A stretch of DNA of 54,269 nt from Clostridia bacterium (GTDB taxonomy: Bacteria; Bacillota_A; Clostridia; Christensenellales; Aristaeellaceae): the NCBI GenBank assembly GCA_025997215.1, contig BNUH01000014.1, forward strand, positions 1 to 54,269, in the 5' to 3' direction. Positions 6,676-14,769 of the stretch are shown here, piece by piece (position 1 is the first letter of the stretch; each line of letters starts with the position of its first letter). Both the position numbers and the translations under genes were made by a program. The notes under the pieces were generated by a model that worked only from the letters and a program-made list of their open reading frames with translations, had not been told where the DNA came from and did not search any database.

Positions 6676-8595
6676 ATGATGAAGCGAATATGCGCCGCGT
6701 TGATCGCGCTGGTAATACTATTGGGCCTTGCCGTTTCCGCTGGAGCTGAAGGGTTGATCTTGGATCCCATACTCATGCCTACGGTGGACGCGGAGACTGA
6801 AGCGGATGCGGCGAACGCCGATCTGCTAGCTCGGCTCGCCCAGGCTCAAGCTACCAAAAACCATGGCGCGTGCATGGCGCTGCTGCTGTCTATACTGCGC
6901 TCGCCTGAGGTTTCTGGCGACATGGTGGGTCAAGTCATGTCATTCGCGTGGGACAGCGACATGATCACCATGGAGGATGTCATCCTGCTGATGACGGAAG
7001 TGAAGGCCTTGGGCAGGCCGGAACTGAACGAGCATTACGAGGATTTGACATACATTCTGCTGTACACGGGCCAATCGGATGAAGCCCTGACACAGCTGCG
7101 TGAGCGTATAGCCGCCGACCCCGGCGATATTGAGGCGGCGACTTATCTGGTTTTCGTGCTGAATATGCAGGGCGATTACACGGAGGCTGCGGCCGCCGCG
7201 GAAGCCGCGCTGGAATCGATTTCGTTGGAAACGGAATCGAGCACCGCCGAATTATTGCAGGCGTACGCTGAGGCGTTGGACGGGCTGGGCCGCTACGAGG
7301 ATACCGTCGCCGCGCTGAAGGAAGCGCTGCGTATTGCGCGGGATAACGGCGACGACACGGCCTACGCCTACAGCCTGCTATACGATGCGCAATCGCGCGC
7401 CGGACAGTACAAAGATGCGGCGCGTTCGCTGGAGCATGCGCTAAGCGGTTCGCAGGATCAGGCGATGTTCCTAGAGCGCGCGAGGTTCAGGCTGTGGGAA
7501 ACGTTTAACCCGGAGGCGGCGTTAAGGGATCTGGACGCCTTGATCAAGCGCGATTCGACGGATTTCGACGCCATCCATCAGCGGGCATTCGCGTACCTGT
7601 GGCTGGATCGTTTCGAGGACGCGGCGGTTGGCGCGGAGGAGATAAAGGCCTTCGATGAATCGCTCGGCGCGCGGCTGGCCGCGATCGTCACATACTACGC
7701 GGGCGACGACGCTGAAGCCAAACGGTTATTCAACGAATTCCTGGAGGCCAACCCCGAGGACGGCATAGCCTGGCTGTACTACGGTATGTTGTCGTTATAC
7801 TCCTCGTACGATATGGATGAGACGGATCGCGCGCTGACCGAGGCGGCGGCGCAGCTGGGTGTGGACGCGGACGTCGCGAATATACGAGGGGATCTGCTGC
7901 AATTCCAGGGGCAATGGACTGCCGCCGAGTCCTCATACCGCGCCGCGTGGGATATAGTCGAGGACGACGCGGGGATTCCCAACAACCTGGGCGTGTTCCT
8001 GGCCCAGCAGGGGCGGCTGGAGGACGCGCGCGAGGTACTGGCGCTGGCGCAGAAGGATTATCCGAATCACTACTGGACGTTGTGCCTGGAGCTGACCGTA
8101 GAGGCGCTGGCCAGGGAATATGACAAGGCGCTGGCGGTCTATGACAGCATAGCGGAACAGTTCCCGTTTATGGCCGACAGGTCGCTGCAGTATACCCGCG
8201 TCGCGCTGGCTGCGCTGGCGGGCAGGACGGATGAGGCCGCGACTTGGCTGGCCGCGCTGACGCCGAAGGTTCCCATGGATCGCCTGGCCGAGGCGGAATG
8301 CCTTGGATTGCTCGGCGACTACGAAGCCGCGCGCCGCACGCTCGCCGAAACCATAGCCGCCATACTCGGCGAGGCCCTGACGCCTACGCTGGAGTGGGAA
8401 GCGCTGGTCACCGCCGACTTGGTAGACGCCGAGTTGGCGCTGCTGGAAGGCGACGCGGAGGCGAGTTTGGCGGCGGTGCGTCGGGCTTGCGAGCAGGGAT
8501 GGTTCCCGGAGGCGGCCAAAGGGAATTGGGTGCTGAAGGCGCTCGTTGGTAATGATGGTTATATAACACTGCTTAACGAATATCCAGTTCAGTAA
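6676..8595 (+). CDS. Secreted tetratricopeptide-repeat protein
   Basis: A 639-residue protein with an N-terminal signal peptide (basic MKR, hydrophobic LIALVILLGLAV, likely cleavage after SAGA near residue 25). The rest is alpha-helical with many TPR-like units, for example YEDLTYILLYTGQSDEALTQ, ATYLVFVLNMQGDYTEAAAA, GIPNNLGVFLAQQGRLEDAR and AECLGLLGDYEAARRTLAE. TPR arrays act as protein-binding scaffolds. No lipobox or anchor is visible, so it is probably exported or loosely membrane-bound. GGGAGG at 6665-6670 serves ATG 6676 or ATG 6679. It lies 51 bp upstream of tldD and could be in the same operon. The partner is unknown. Confidence 0.8.
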   Translation: MMKRICAALIALVILLGLAVSAGAEGLILDPILMPTVDAETEADAANADLLARLAQAQATKNHGACMALLLSILRSPEVSGDMVGQVMSFAWDSDMITMEDVILLMTEVKALGRPELNEHYEDLTYILLYTGQSDEALTQLRERIAADPGDIEAATYLVFVLNMQGDYTEAAAAAEAALESISLETESSTAELLQAYAEALDGLGRYEDTVAALKEALRIARDNGDDTAYAYSLLYDAQSRAGQYKDAARSLEHALSGSQDQAMFLERARFRLWETFNPEAALRDLDALIKRDSTDFDAIHQRAFAYLWLDRFEDAAVGAEEIKAFDESLGARLAAIVTYYAGDDAEAKRLFNEFLEANPEDGIAWLYYGMLSLYSSYDMDETDRALTEAAAQLGVDADVANIRGDLLQFQGQWTAAESSYRAAWDIVEDDAGIPNNLGVFLAQQGRLEDAREVLALAQKDYPNHYWTLCLELTVEALAREYDKALAVYDSIAEQFPFMADRSLQYTRVALAALAGRTDEAATWLAALTPKVPMDRLAEAECLGLLGDYEAARRTLAETIAAILGEALTPTLEWEALVTADLVDAELALLEGDAEASLAAVRRACEQGWFPEAAKGNWVLKALVGNDGYITLLNEYPVQ

Positions 8596-8646
8596 TATCC
8601 AATTGAATAAATAACCAGTTCACTAATACGGAAGGGGTGCTGCTTA

Positions 8647-10032
8647 ATGGTGAAGCGGCAGTTGGCCGAGCGCGCACTGTTGAAGGCGCTGTCCACGGGC
8701 GGGGATTTCGCGGAGCTGTTCTTCGAGGATAGGCTCAACGACTCGATAACCTTGCAGGGCGGCAAGGTCGAGATCGTCAATACCGGGCGGCTGCACGGCG
8801 CTGGCGTGCGGGTGTTCAAGGGGATCCGCAGTATCTACGCCTACACGAATGACTTCGACGAGGCCGGGTTGCTGGCGTGCGCTGGCCAGGCGGCGTCCGC
8901 GCTGCATGAATCCGAGGGCAAGGCCTTGACGGATATACGCCTGATGGGTTCGGTCGCGGCGAACCTGCATCCGGTTGGGAAGCTGCCCGGCGACGTCAGC
9001 CACGCCTGGCGGGTGGATCGGCTGCGCGCGGCGCATTCGATCATGACGGGCAAATCCGCCGAGATTACCCAGACTGTGAACCGTTACATCGACTGGGATC
9101 AGTCGGTGACGATCGCGAACAGCGAGGGCTTGTTCGTCAGCGACAGACGCGTATATTCGCGCGCTGTTCTGAGCGCCGTCGCGTCCGACGGCACGGAGAA
9201 CCAGACGGGGTATGTCGGTCCGGGCGCGCTGAAGGGCGCGGAATTCATCGAGGGATTGGATATCGAAAAGCTGGCGGGCGAGGCCGCGGATATGGCGTTG
9301 ACCATGCTGCACGCGCGGCAGTGTCCGGCAGGCGTGATGCCCGTGGTCATCGATAATGGATTCGGCGGGGTTATATTCCACGAGGCGTGCGGGCACTCGC
9401 TGGAGGCCACGAGCGTGGCGCGAGGGCTGTCAGAATTCGCGGGCAAGATCGGCCAAAAGATTGCCGCCGACTGCGTCACGGCCATCGACGATGGGACGAT
9501 GCCCGGCGAGTGGGGTTCCATCAACATCGACGACGAAGGCACGCCGACGAATCGCTTAGTATTAATCGAGAATGGGATTCTCAAGAATTATATGATCGAC
9601 AAGCTGAACGCCCGGCGCATGGGCATGCCCATAACGGGCAGCAGCCGGCGCGAGGGGTACGCGTTCGCGCCGACATCCAGGATGCGCAATACGTACATCG
9701 CGGCGGGCAGCGATTCCAATGAGGATATGATTCGCACGATGGGCGACGGGTTGTACGCCAAGACGATGGGCGGCGGTTCGGTCAATCCCACCACGGGGGA
9801 ATTCAACTTCGCCGTGCAGGAGGGATATCTCGTCAAGGATGGCAGGGTGACGGAACCGGTGCGCGGCGCGTCGCTGATTGGGCGAGGCAGCGAGATACTG
9901 CTGAAGATCGACCGTGTTGGCCGCGATATGACCATGGCGCAGGGGATGTGCGGCTCGATCAGCGGGTCGGTGCCCACGAATGTCGGCCAGCCGATGATAC
10001 GCGTATCCTCGCTCACGGTCGGCGGGCGTTGA
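8647..10032 (+). CDS. tldD: TldD family zinc metalloprotease subunit
   Basis: The catalytic half of the TldD/TldE heterodimer, a cytoplasmic zinc protease that degrades unfolded peptides and matures some ribosomal peptides (microcin B17, CcdA degradation in E. coli). The zinc motif HEACGH is at residues 245-250 (His245, Glu246, His250), and a late Cys in AQGMCGSISG is in the position of the third ligand. The 461-residue length is normal. It is followed 18 bp later by tldE, as in most genomes with the pair. No ribosomal-peptide precursor is recognisable nearby, so a general peptidase role is the safer reading. Confidence 0.92.
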   Translation: MVKRQLAERALLKALSTGGDFAELFFEDRLNDSITLQGGKVEIVNTGRLHGAGVRVFKGIRSIYAYTNDFDEAGLLACAGQAASALHESEGKALTDIRLMGSVAANLHPVGKLPGDVSHAWRVDRLRAAHSIMTGKSAEITQTVNRYIDWDQSVTIANSEGLFVSDRRVYSRAVLSAVASDGTENQTGYVGPGALKGAEFIEGLDIEKLAGEAADMALTMLHARQCPAGVMPVVIDNGFGGVIFHEACGHSLEATSVARGLSEFAGKIGQKIAADCVTAIDDGTMPGEWGSINIDDEGTPTNRLVLIENGILKNYMIDKLNARRMGMPITGSSRREGYAFAPTSRMRNTYIAAGSDSNEDMIRTMGDGLYAKTMGGGSVNPTTGEFNFAVQEGYLVKDGRVTEPVRGASLIGRGSEILLKIDRVGRDMTMAQGMCGSISGSVPTNVGQPMIRVSSLTVGGR

Positions 10033-10050
10033 GAAGGGAGGGTGTTGGGA

Positions 10051-11400
10051 ATGGATAATTTGGATAAATTCATAAACAAACTGCTCGAACGCGCCAAGGC
10101 CGAGGGCATCGGCAAGGCCGAGGCTTACCTGCGCAAGAACGAATCCTTCCACTCGTTCGTCGAGGACGGCGAGGTCAGCGACTATGGCGTGGATAGTTCC
10201 GGCGGGCTGTCGCTGCGCGGGCTGATCAATGGCAAGATGGGCACGGCGTATACCGAAGCGTTCGACGAGGATGCGATCGAGATGCTCGTCTCGAAGGTGA
10301 TCGAATCCGCGTCGCTGATCGAGGATCCCGACGAACAGTTCCTATTTGAAGGCAGTCCGTCGTACGCGAAGCTGGATACGCTGGCGCATGTGCCGGGCGG
10401 CGGTACGGCGGATGATAAGATTAAATTCTCATGCGATATGGAGAAGCTCGCGCTAGGGCTGGATCCGGCCGTGACTAAGTTGGGTTACCAGAATGGCGTG
10501 GAATCCACCCATACCGAGGTGCGCATCGTTAACACCAGCGGCTTGAACCTGCGGCACGACGCCGACGGCATCGCGGCTATCGTGAACCCCGTGGCCAAGC
10601 GCGGCGAACGCAATTCGGACGCGGTGGGTTTGCGCATCGCGCGGAACCTGGCCGATCTGGATATGGGCGAGATGACGCGCACGGCTGTCGCCGAGGCGGT
10701 GTATATGCTGGACGCCGCGCCGTGCGAGAGCGGGACGTACGAAGTGATATTCCGGTTTGACGCGATGAGCATGCTGCTGCAAACGTTCCAGGGCATATTC
10801 TCGGCCGAGAATACCCAGAAGGGGTTGTCGCTGCTCAAGGGCAAGGTGGGAGAAACGATTGCGGCGGAATGCGTGACGCTGTCGGATGATCCGCACCGTC
10901 CGGGCGGCGCGGCGTCCAGACCGTTTGACGACGAGGGCGTAGCCACATTCCCCAAGAATGTCATCGACGCGGGGAAGTTGACGACGCTGCTCCACAACCT
11001 TAAGACGGCCAAAAAGGAAGGCGTTGACTCGACGGGCAACGCGTCCAAGGGGAGTTACGCGGCGACGGTCAAGGTCGCGCCGAGCAACTTCTACATCAAG
11101 CCGGGCGAGGATGGGTTGGAGGCTTTGTGCGCTAAGATGGGCGAGGGGCTGGTCATCACGGATTTGGCGGGCACTCACGCGGGCGCGAACGATATATCGG
11201 GCGAATTCTCGCTGCTGTCCAAGGGTTATCGGGTGCGCGGCGGCAAGAAGGCCGAGCCTGTCGAGCAGATTACGGCGGCGGGGAACTTCTTCGACGTGCT
11301 GAAGAGTATTAAGGCTGTCGGTTCGGATTTGACGTTCCCTTACGGCGGCACGGGCAGCCCGTCGGTATGGGTCGGGACGCTGTCGATCGCCGGGAAGTAA
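10051..11400 (+). CDS. pmbA: TldE/PmbA, inactive partner of the TldD protease
   Basis: A 449-residue homologue of TldD lacking the HExxxH motif, as expected for TldE. It contributes to the substrate tunnel of the heterodimer. Family segments include DYGVDSSGGLSLRGLINGKMG near the N-terminus and DDPHRPGGAASRPFDDEGVAT, then THAGANDISGEFSLLSKGY, toward the C-terminus. The ATG at 10051 (MDNLDKFINKLLERAK) lies 9 bases after GGAGG at 10037-10041; a GTG at 10042 is in frame but overlaps that site. It is translationally close to tldD and probably co-expressed. Confidence 0.92.
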   Translation: MDNLDKFINKLLERAKAEGIGKAEAYLRKNESFHSFVEDGEVSDYGVDSSGGLSLRGLINGKMGTAYTEAFDEDAIEMLVSKVIESASLIEDPDEQFLFEGSPSYAKLDTLAHVPGGGTADDKIKFSCDMEKLALGLDPAVTKLGYQNGVESTHTEVRIVNTSGLNLRHDADGIAAIVNPVAKRGERNSDAVGLRIARNLADLDMGEMTRTAVAEAVYMLDAAPCESGTYEVIFRFDAMSMLLQTFQGIFSAENTQKGLSLLKGKVGETIAAECVTLSDDPHRPGGAASRPFDDEGVATFPKNVIDAGKLTTLLHNLKTAKKEGVDSTGNASKGSYAATVKVAPSNFYIKPGEDGLEALCAKMGEGLVITDLAGTHAGANDISGEFSLLSKGYRVRGGKKAEPVEQITAAGNFFDVLKSIKAVGSDLTFPYGGTGSPSVWVGTLSIAGK

Positions 11401-11427
11401 GTATCTATAAGTAGGTGGATGTTATAT

Positions 11428-12609
11428 ATGCCTAACACATTGGGCGATAACCACGTGCGGGACCTGGCGTTTGAGACGCTGGCGCTGCACGGTTCGCGCA
11501 CGAACGCGGATAAGACGGGCGCGCTGACCACGCCTATATACCAGGCGGCGACATTTGCGCATCTGGGTGTCGGACGAAGCACGGGATTCGACTATTCCCG
11601 GCTGCAGAATCCGACGCGGGCCGCGCTGGAGGAGACTGTTGCGACGCTGGAAGGCGGCGACGATGCGATAGCGTTCTCGACGGGCATGGCGGCGATGGCG
11701 TGCCTGATGGAGATTTTCGCGCCGGGGGATCATCTGGTGGCGTCGGACGATCTGTACGGCGGGTCGGTGCGCCTGTTCAATGCGATCAGCGCTAAGAACG
11801 GCGTCACAGTGACGTTTGTCGATACGTCCGATTTAGCGGCGGTGGAGGCGGCGATTACGCCGCAAACGAAGGCGGTATTTGTCGAGACGCCTACGAATCC
11901 GATGATGATCGTCAGCGATATCGCGGCATTGTCGAATATCGCAAAGTCACGCGGGCTGTTATTGATAGTGGATAATACATTCCTCACGCCGTACTTCATG
12001 CAGCCGATCGAGCTGGGCGCGGATATCGTGCTGCACAGCGGCACGAAGTATCTGGGCGGTCATAACGACACGCTGGCGGGGTTCTTGGTCAGCGCCGACA
12101 AGGTATTGAGCGAGAGATTACGTTATCTGTACAAGACGACGGGCGCTTGCCTCGGGCCGATGGACGCTTACCTGGTGCTTCGCGGTATCAAAACGCTGCC
12201 CATCCGAATGGATCGGCAGCAGCTCAATGCGCTGAAGATTGCGCGCTGGCTTAAAGAACAGTTGAGCCGCGGCGAGGTAACCCAGGTTTATTATGTTGGA
12301 TTAGAGGATCACCAAGGGTACGCCGTGAGCGTGAAACAATCCAGCGGATTCGGCGGGATGATCTCATTCAGCGTGAAGGATGAGGCGCTGGCGCACGGCG
12401 TGCTGGAGCGGGTGCAGGTGATACAGTTCGCGGAGAGCTTAGGCGGGGTCGAGTCGCTGATCACATATCCGACGATGCAGACGCACGCGGACATAGCGCC
12501 CGAGGTGAAGGAATCGCGCGGGATCACGAATCGCCTGCTGCGGCTGTCGGTAGGCCTGGAGAATGCAGACGACTTGATACGGGATCTGGAGCAGGCGATA
12601 TACGGGTAG
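11428..12609 (+). CDS. Trans-sulfuration family PLP enzyme (cystathionine gamma-synthase / C-S lyase type)
   Basis: A fold-type I PLP enzyme of the Cys/Met metabolism family, acting on sulfur amino acids by gamma-replacement or by beta/gamma-elimination. The PLP lysine is Lys207 in HSGTKYLGGHND. Other hallmarks are YSRLQNPTRAALEE, AFSTGMAAMACLMEIFAPGDHL, VFVETPTNPMM and VDNTFLTPYFMQPIELGAD. At 393 residues from the ATG at 11428 the length is normal. That ATG is 9 bases after AGGTGG, whereas an ATG at 11419 abuts the Shine-Dalgarno sequence. Synthase, lyase and methionine gamma-lyase cannot be told apart by eye. A strong hairpin follows the stop codon. Confidence 0.88.
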   Translation: MPNTLGDNHVRDLAFETLALHGSRTNADKTGALTTPIYQAATFAHLGVGRSTGFDYSRLQNPTRAALEETVATLEGGDDAIAFSTGMAAMACLMEIFAPGDHLVASDDLYGGSVRLFNAISAKNGVTVTFVDTSDLAAVEAAITPQTKAVFVETPTNPMMIVSDIAALSNIAKSRGLLLIVDNTFLTPYFMQPIELGADIVLHSGTKYLGGHNDTLAGFLVSADKVLSERLRYLYKTTGACLGPMDAYLVLRGIKTLPIRMDRQQLNALKIARWLKEQLSRGEVTQVYYVGLEDHQGYAVSVKQSSGFGGMISFSVKDEALAHGVLERVQVIQFAESLGGVESLITYPTMQTHADIAPEVKESRGITNRLLRLSVGLENADDLIRDLEQAIYG

Positions 12610-12622
12610 AGGAAAAGGGGCT

Positions 12623-12655
12623 GGGAACGCAAACCTCGGTGGGGTTTGCGTTCCC
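12623..12655 (+). terminator. Strong hairpin terminator after the PLP enzyme gene
   Basis: GGGAACGCAAACC pairs perfectly with GGTTTGCGTTCCC (13 bp) across a short loop, 14 bp after the stop codon. The tail AATTATAAT is AT-rich rather than a T-run. A perfect TATAAT at 12659-12664 lies immediately downstream and could be the -10 element of the MATE gene, which would make the hairpin an insulator between two units. Confidence 0.65.
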
Positions 12656-12677
12656 AATTATAATGGGGGATGATGGA

Positions 12678-14105
12678 TTGTTTCGATTATTTGCACGGAT
12701 ACGTAATTTTTTCTCAGTGGAACACATGGTTAAGCCGGAAAACCGTAAGGGCGACTTGCCCACATCCAAAGAGGCATATCGGAATCTGACGCGTATCGCC
12801 ATCCCTTCGGTTGTGGAAATGGTATTCATGTCGCTGATAGGCTCGGTTGATGTTATAATGATATCACCTTTGGGTTATCAGGCGATAGCGGCGGTCGGAT
12901 TGGTGAACCAGCCACGGATGCTTATTCTATCGCTGTTTTTTGCGCTCGACATCGGCGTCACGGCTATCGTTGCAAGACGCAAGGGCGAGGATCTGCCGGG
13001 TGACGCGAACCAAACCCTTCGCAACGCCCTCGTCATAATCATCGGATTATCCGTCGTAATCGTTACGCTCGCGCTTTCATTCTCACGGCAATTGATGCAG
13101 CTTGCGGGCGCGGAGTCGGACACGATTAACCAGGCGAATGAATACTTCCGCATCCTCGTGTACTTCCTGCCCATAAACGCGCTGACCATGTGCATCAACG
13201 CGGCGCAGCGCGGCGTCGGCAACACGCGCACCACCATGATCGTCAACATTGCGGCGAACGTGGTGAACATTTTTTTTAACTTTTTATTCATTTACAAATT
13301 CGGATGGGGTGTCGCCGGAGACGCGTGGGCGACTGGCTTAGGTTTTGTCGTTGGATTCGTCTTGTGCATAGTTTCACTGTTCGGTAAACGTTTCAGCGAC
13401 ATGTTCCTGAAGCTGTCGATACGCGACAACTGGCGGCTCAAGAAGGAGACCGTGTTATCGATATTCCGCGTCGGCGGGAACGCGATGATCGAGCAGGTTG
13501 CCCTGCGCGTCGGCTTCTTCACATACGCCATCATCGTGGCGAAACTGGGCACGGAGGCGTTCGCGGCGCACCAGGTGGGTATGCAGTATCTGAACCTGTC
13601 GTTCAACTTCGGCGACGGCATCGGCGTTGCTGGCACCGCGCTCGTCGGACAGATGCTGGGGCAGAATCGGCCAGATCTTTCGACAATATACGGCAAATGC
13701 AGCCAGCGGCTCGCGCTGTGTGTAGCATTGGTCATGTGCTCGATGATGGTGATTTTCCGCTATCCACTCGCTGCCATATTCATCAATCCGAACGTGCCAG
13801 CCAACGCGGTCGCGTTTCCGCTGGCCGCCGGAATCCTCATAATGGTCGCGCTGTTCCAGCCGTTCCAGACTTCCAGCGTCGTGATATCCGGCTGTCTGCG
13901 CGGGGCCGGCGATAATCTGCATGTCGCGCTGGTCATGATCATATGCGTCGTGGGCATCCGACCAACGCTTGCGGCCCTGGCGATATTTGGATTCCACCTG
14001 GGATTGGTGGGGGCGTGGAGCGCGTCGCTCGTGGACATGATCATCAGGCTTACCTTAATGTACAAACGGTTCAACAGCGGGAAGTGGCAGGTTATCAAGG
14101 TGTAG
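12678..14105 (+). CDS. MATE family efflux transporter
   Basis: About 475 residues with twelve hydrophobic segments in two homologous halves, as in the MATE (NorM/DinF-like) family of cation-coupled drug and metabolite exporters. Signatures include IAIPSVVEMVFMSLIGSVD at the first helix, NAAQRGVGNTRTTM at the end of the first half and GVAGTALVGQMLGQNRPD in the second half. The start is uncertain. TTG 12678 follows GGGGGA by 7 bases and is chosen here. ATG 12663 has no Shine-Dalgarno sequence and overlaps a TATAAT box; ATG 12726 is a shorter option just before the first helix. A frame reaching 12639 would begin inside the upstream terminator and is rejected. The substrate is unknown. Confidence 0.88.
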   Translation: MFRLFARIRNFFSVEHMVKPENRKGDLPTSKEAYRNLTRIAIPSVVEMVFMSLIGSVDVIMISPLGYQAIAAVGLVNQPRMLILSLFFALDIGVTAIVARRKGEDLPGDANQTLRNALVIIIGLSVVIVTLALSFSRQLMQLAGAESDTINQANEYFRILVYFLPINALTMCINAAQRGVGNTRTTMIVNIAANVVNIFFNFLFIYKFGWGVAGDAWATGLGFVVGFVLCIVSLFGKRFSDMFLKLSIRDNWRLKKETVLSIFRVGGNAMIEQVALRVGFFTYAIIVAKLGTEAFAAHQVGMQYLNLSFNFGDGIGVAGTALVGQMLGQNRPDLSTIYGKCSQRLALCVALVMCSMMVIFRYPLAAIFINPNVPANAVAFPLAAGILIMVALFQPFQTSSVVISGCLRGAGDNLHVALVMIICVVGIRPTLAALAIFGFHLGLVGAWSASLVDMIIRLTLMYKRFNSGKWQVIKV

Positions 14106-14163
14106 TGCTAAGCGGCACCTATTCCAGCATAACCTTGCGTTAGCACAAACCCTAAACGCAAGG
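14105..14163 (+). promoter_or_regulatory. Mutually exclusive hairpins in front of the Pro/Gln-rich gene
   Basis: GTGCTAA (14105-14111) can pair with TTAGCAC (14140-14146). CCTTGCGTT (14133-14141) can pair with AACGCAAGG (14155-14163). The two helices compete for bases 14140-14141, and the second buries the first bases of the Shine-Dalgarno sequence AAGGAGG (14160-14166). This could regulate translation, or it could simply be the 3' end structure of the MATE transcript. Confidence 0.35.
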
Positions 14164-14173
14164 AGGCACCTAC

Positions 14174-14701
14174 ATGCCCACTCCTTTTGACTTAATAACC
14201 AAAGCCCAGCATCATCGCGCCGCCGATGGCTTAACCAAACAAGATCAATGGGCATCCATCCAAGCTAGCGCGCATCACCGCCTGGCCAACGTCCCGCCGC
14301 CCGAACCGGAGGTTGAACCGGAGCCGCCGCCCGTCCCGCAGTCCACGGGGCGTTATAACGCCACCGCCCAGCATCCGCAGGGGATTCCCCTATACCCGCA
14401 GCCCCCAGCCTCGCCTGCGCAGCAGCAGCAACAGCAACCCTCCAACCCGTATATGCCGCCGCCGCGCCAGCCCGGTCAACCCCAGCGCATCGGCTGGAAT
14501 CTGCGCGACCCTCGCGGGGAACAGTCGTTTGATCCGTATCCCAGAACCCAAGCTGCGCCTGTCTCCATGGGTTCATCCAAGCATAATAACCTGGACGCCA
14601 TCCACAAACGTCACGAGGATGCACTTAAGACGGCAGTGTTCCAGACTGCCAAGACCAAGATAAATGTCAAAGGCAGTCCCGACGATCCGGTATCCGGCTG
14701 A
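14174..14701 (+). CDS. Proline/glutamine-rich low-complexity protein of unknown function
   Basis: A 175-residue protein that I do not recognise. Residues 1-40 look folded or helical (MPTPFDLITKAQHHRAADGL). Residues 41-120 are dominated by Pro and Gln, with PPPEPEVEPEPPPVP, a run of six Gln, and PPPRQPGQPQR. The C-terminal 45 residues are polar (NNLDAIHKRHEDALKTAVFQ). There is no signal peptide and no membrane segment. It is a soluble, largely disordered protein. The start ATG at 14174 has a perfect AAGGAGG at 14160-14166, so it is probably expressed. It lies between the MATE gene and the hflX promoter with no clear link to either. Confidence 0.65.
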   Translation: MPTPFDLITKAQHHRAADGLTKQDQWASIQASAHHRLANVPPPEPEVEPEPPPVPQSTGRYNATAQHPQGIPLYPQPPASPAQQQQQQPSNPYMPPPRQPGQPQRIGWNLRDPRGEQSFDPYPRTQAAPVSMGSSKHNNLDAIHKRHEDALKTAVFQTAKTKINVKGSPDDPVSG

Positions 14702-14707
14702 CCTGCA

Positions 14708-14757
14708 TTGACCTATGGTCCGTCTTACTGTATGATGGTGAAGCATTCTACAGTAAG
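14708..14757 (+). promoter_or_regulatory. hflX promoter with a 9-bp inverted repeat across the -10 region
   Basis: TTGACC at 14708-14713, a 17-base spacer and TATGAT at 14731-14736 form a strong promoter. CTTACTGTA (14724-14732) and TACAGTAAG (14749-14757) are perfect inverted repeats that begin in the spacer and enclose the -10 box and start site. That is a plausible repressor operator. The regulator is unknown. Confidence 0.6.
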
Positions 14758-14769
14758 GCGGGCTTTATT

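Noticed and set aside
8644..9396. A 250-codon minus-strand frame opposite tldD
   Set aside because: The complementary strand encodes the conserved TldD protein with its zinc motif; the antisense product is Arg/Gln-rich noise.
12639..12677. Earlier start of the MATE gene at GTG 12639
   Set aside because: This start would lie inside the right arm of the strong terminator hairpin and upstream of the TATAAT box. It has no Shine-Dalgarno sequence.
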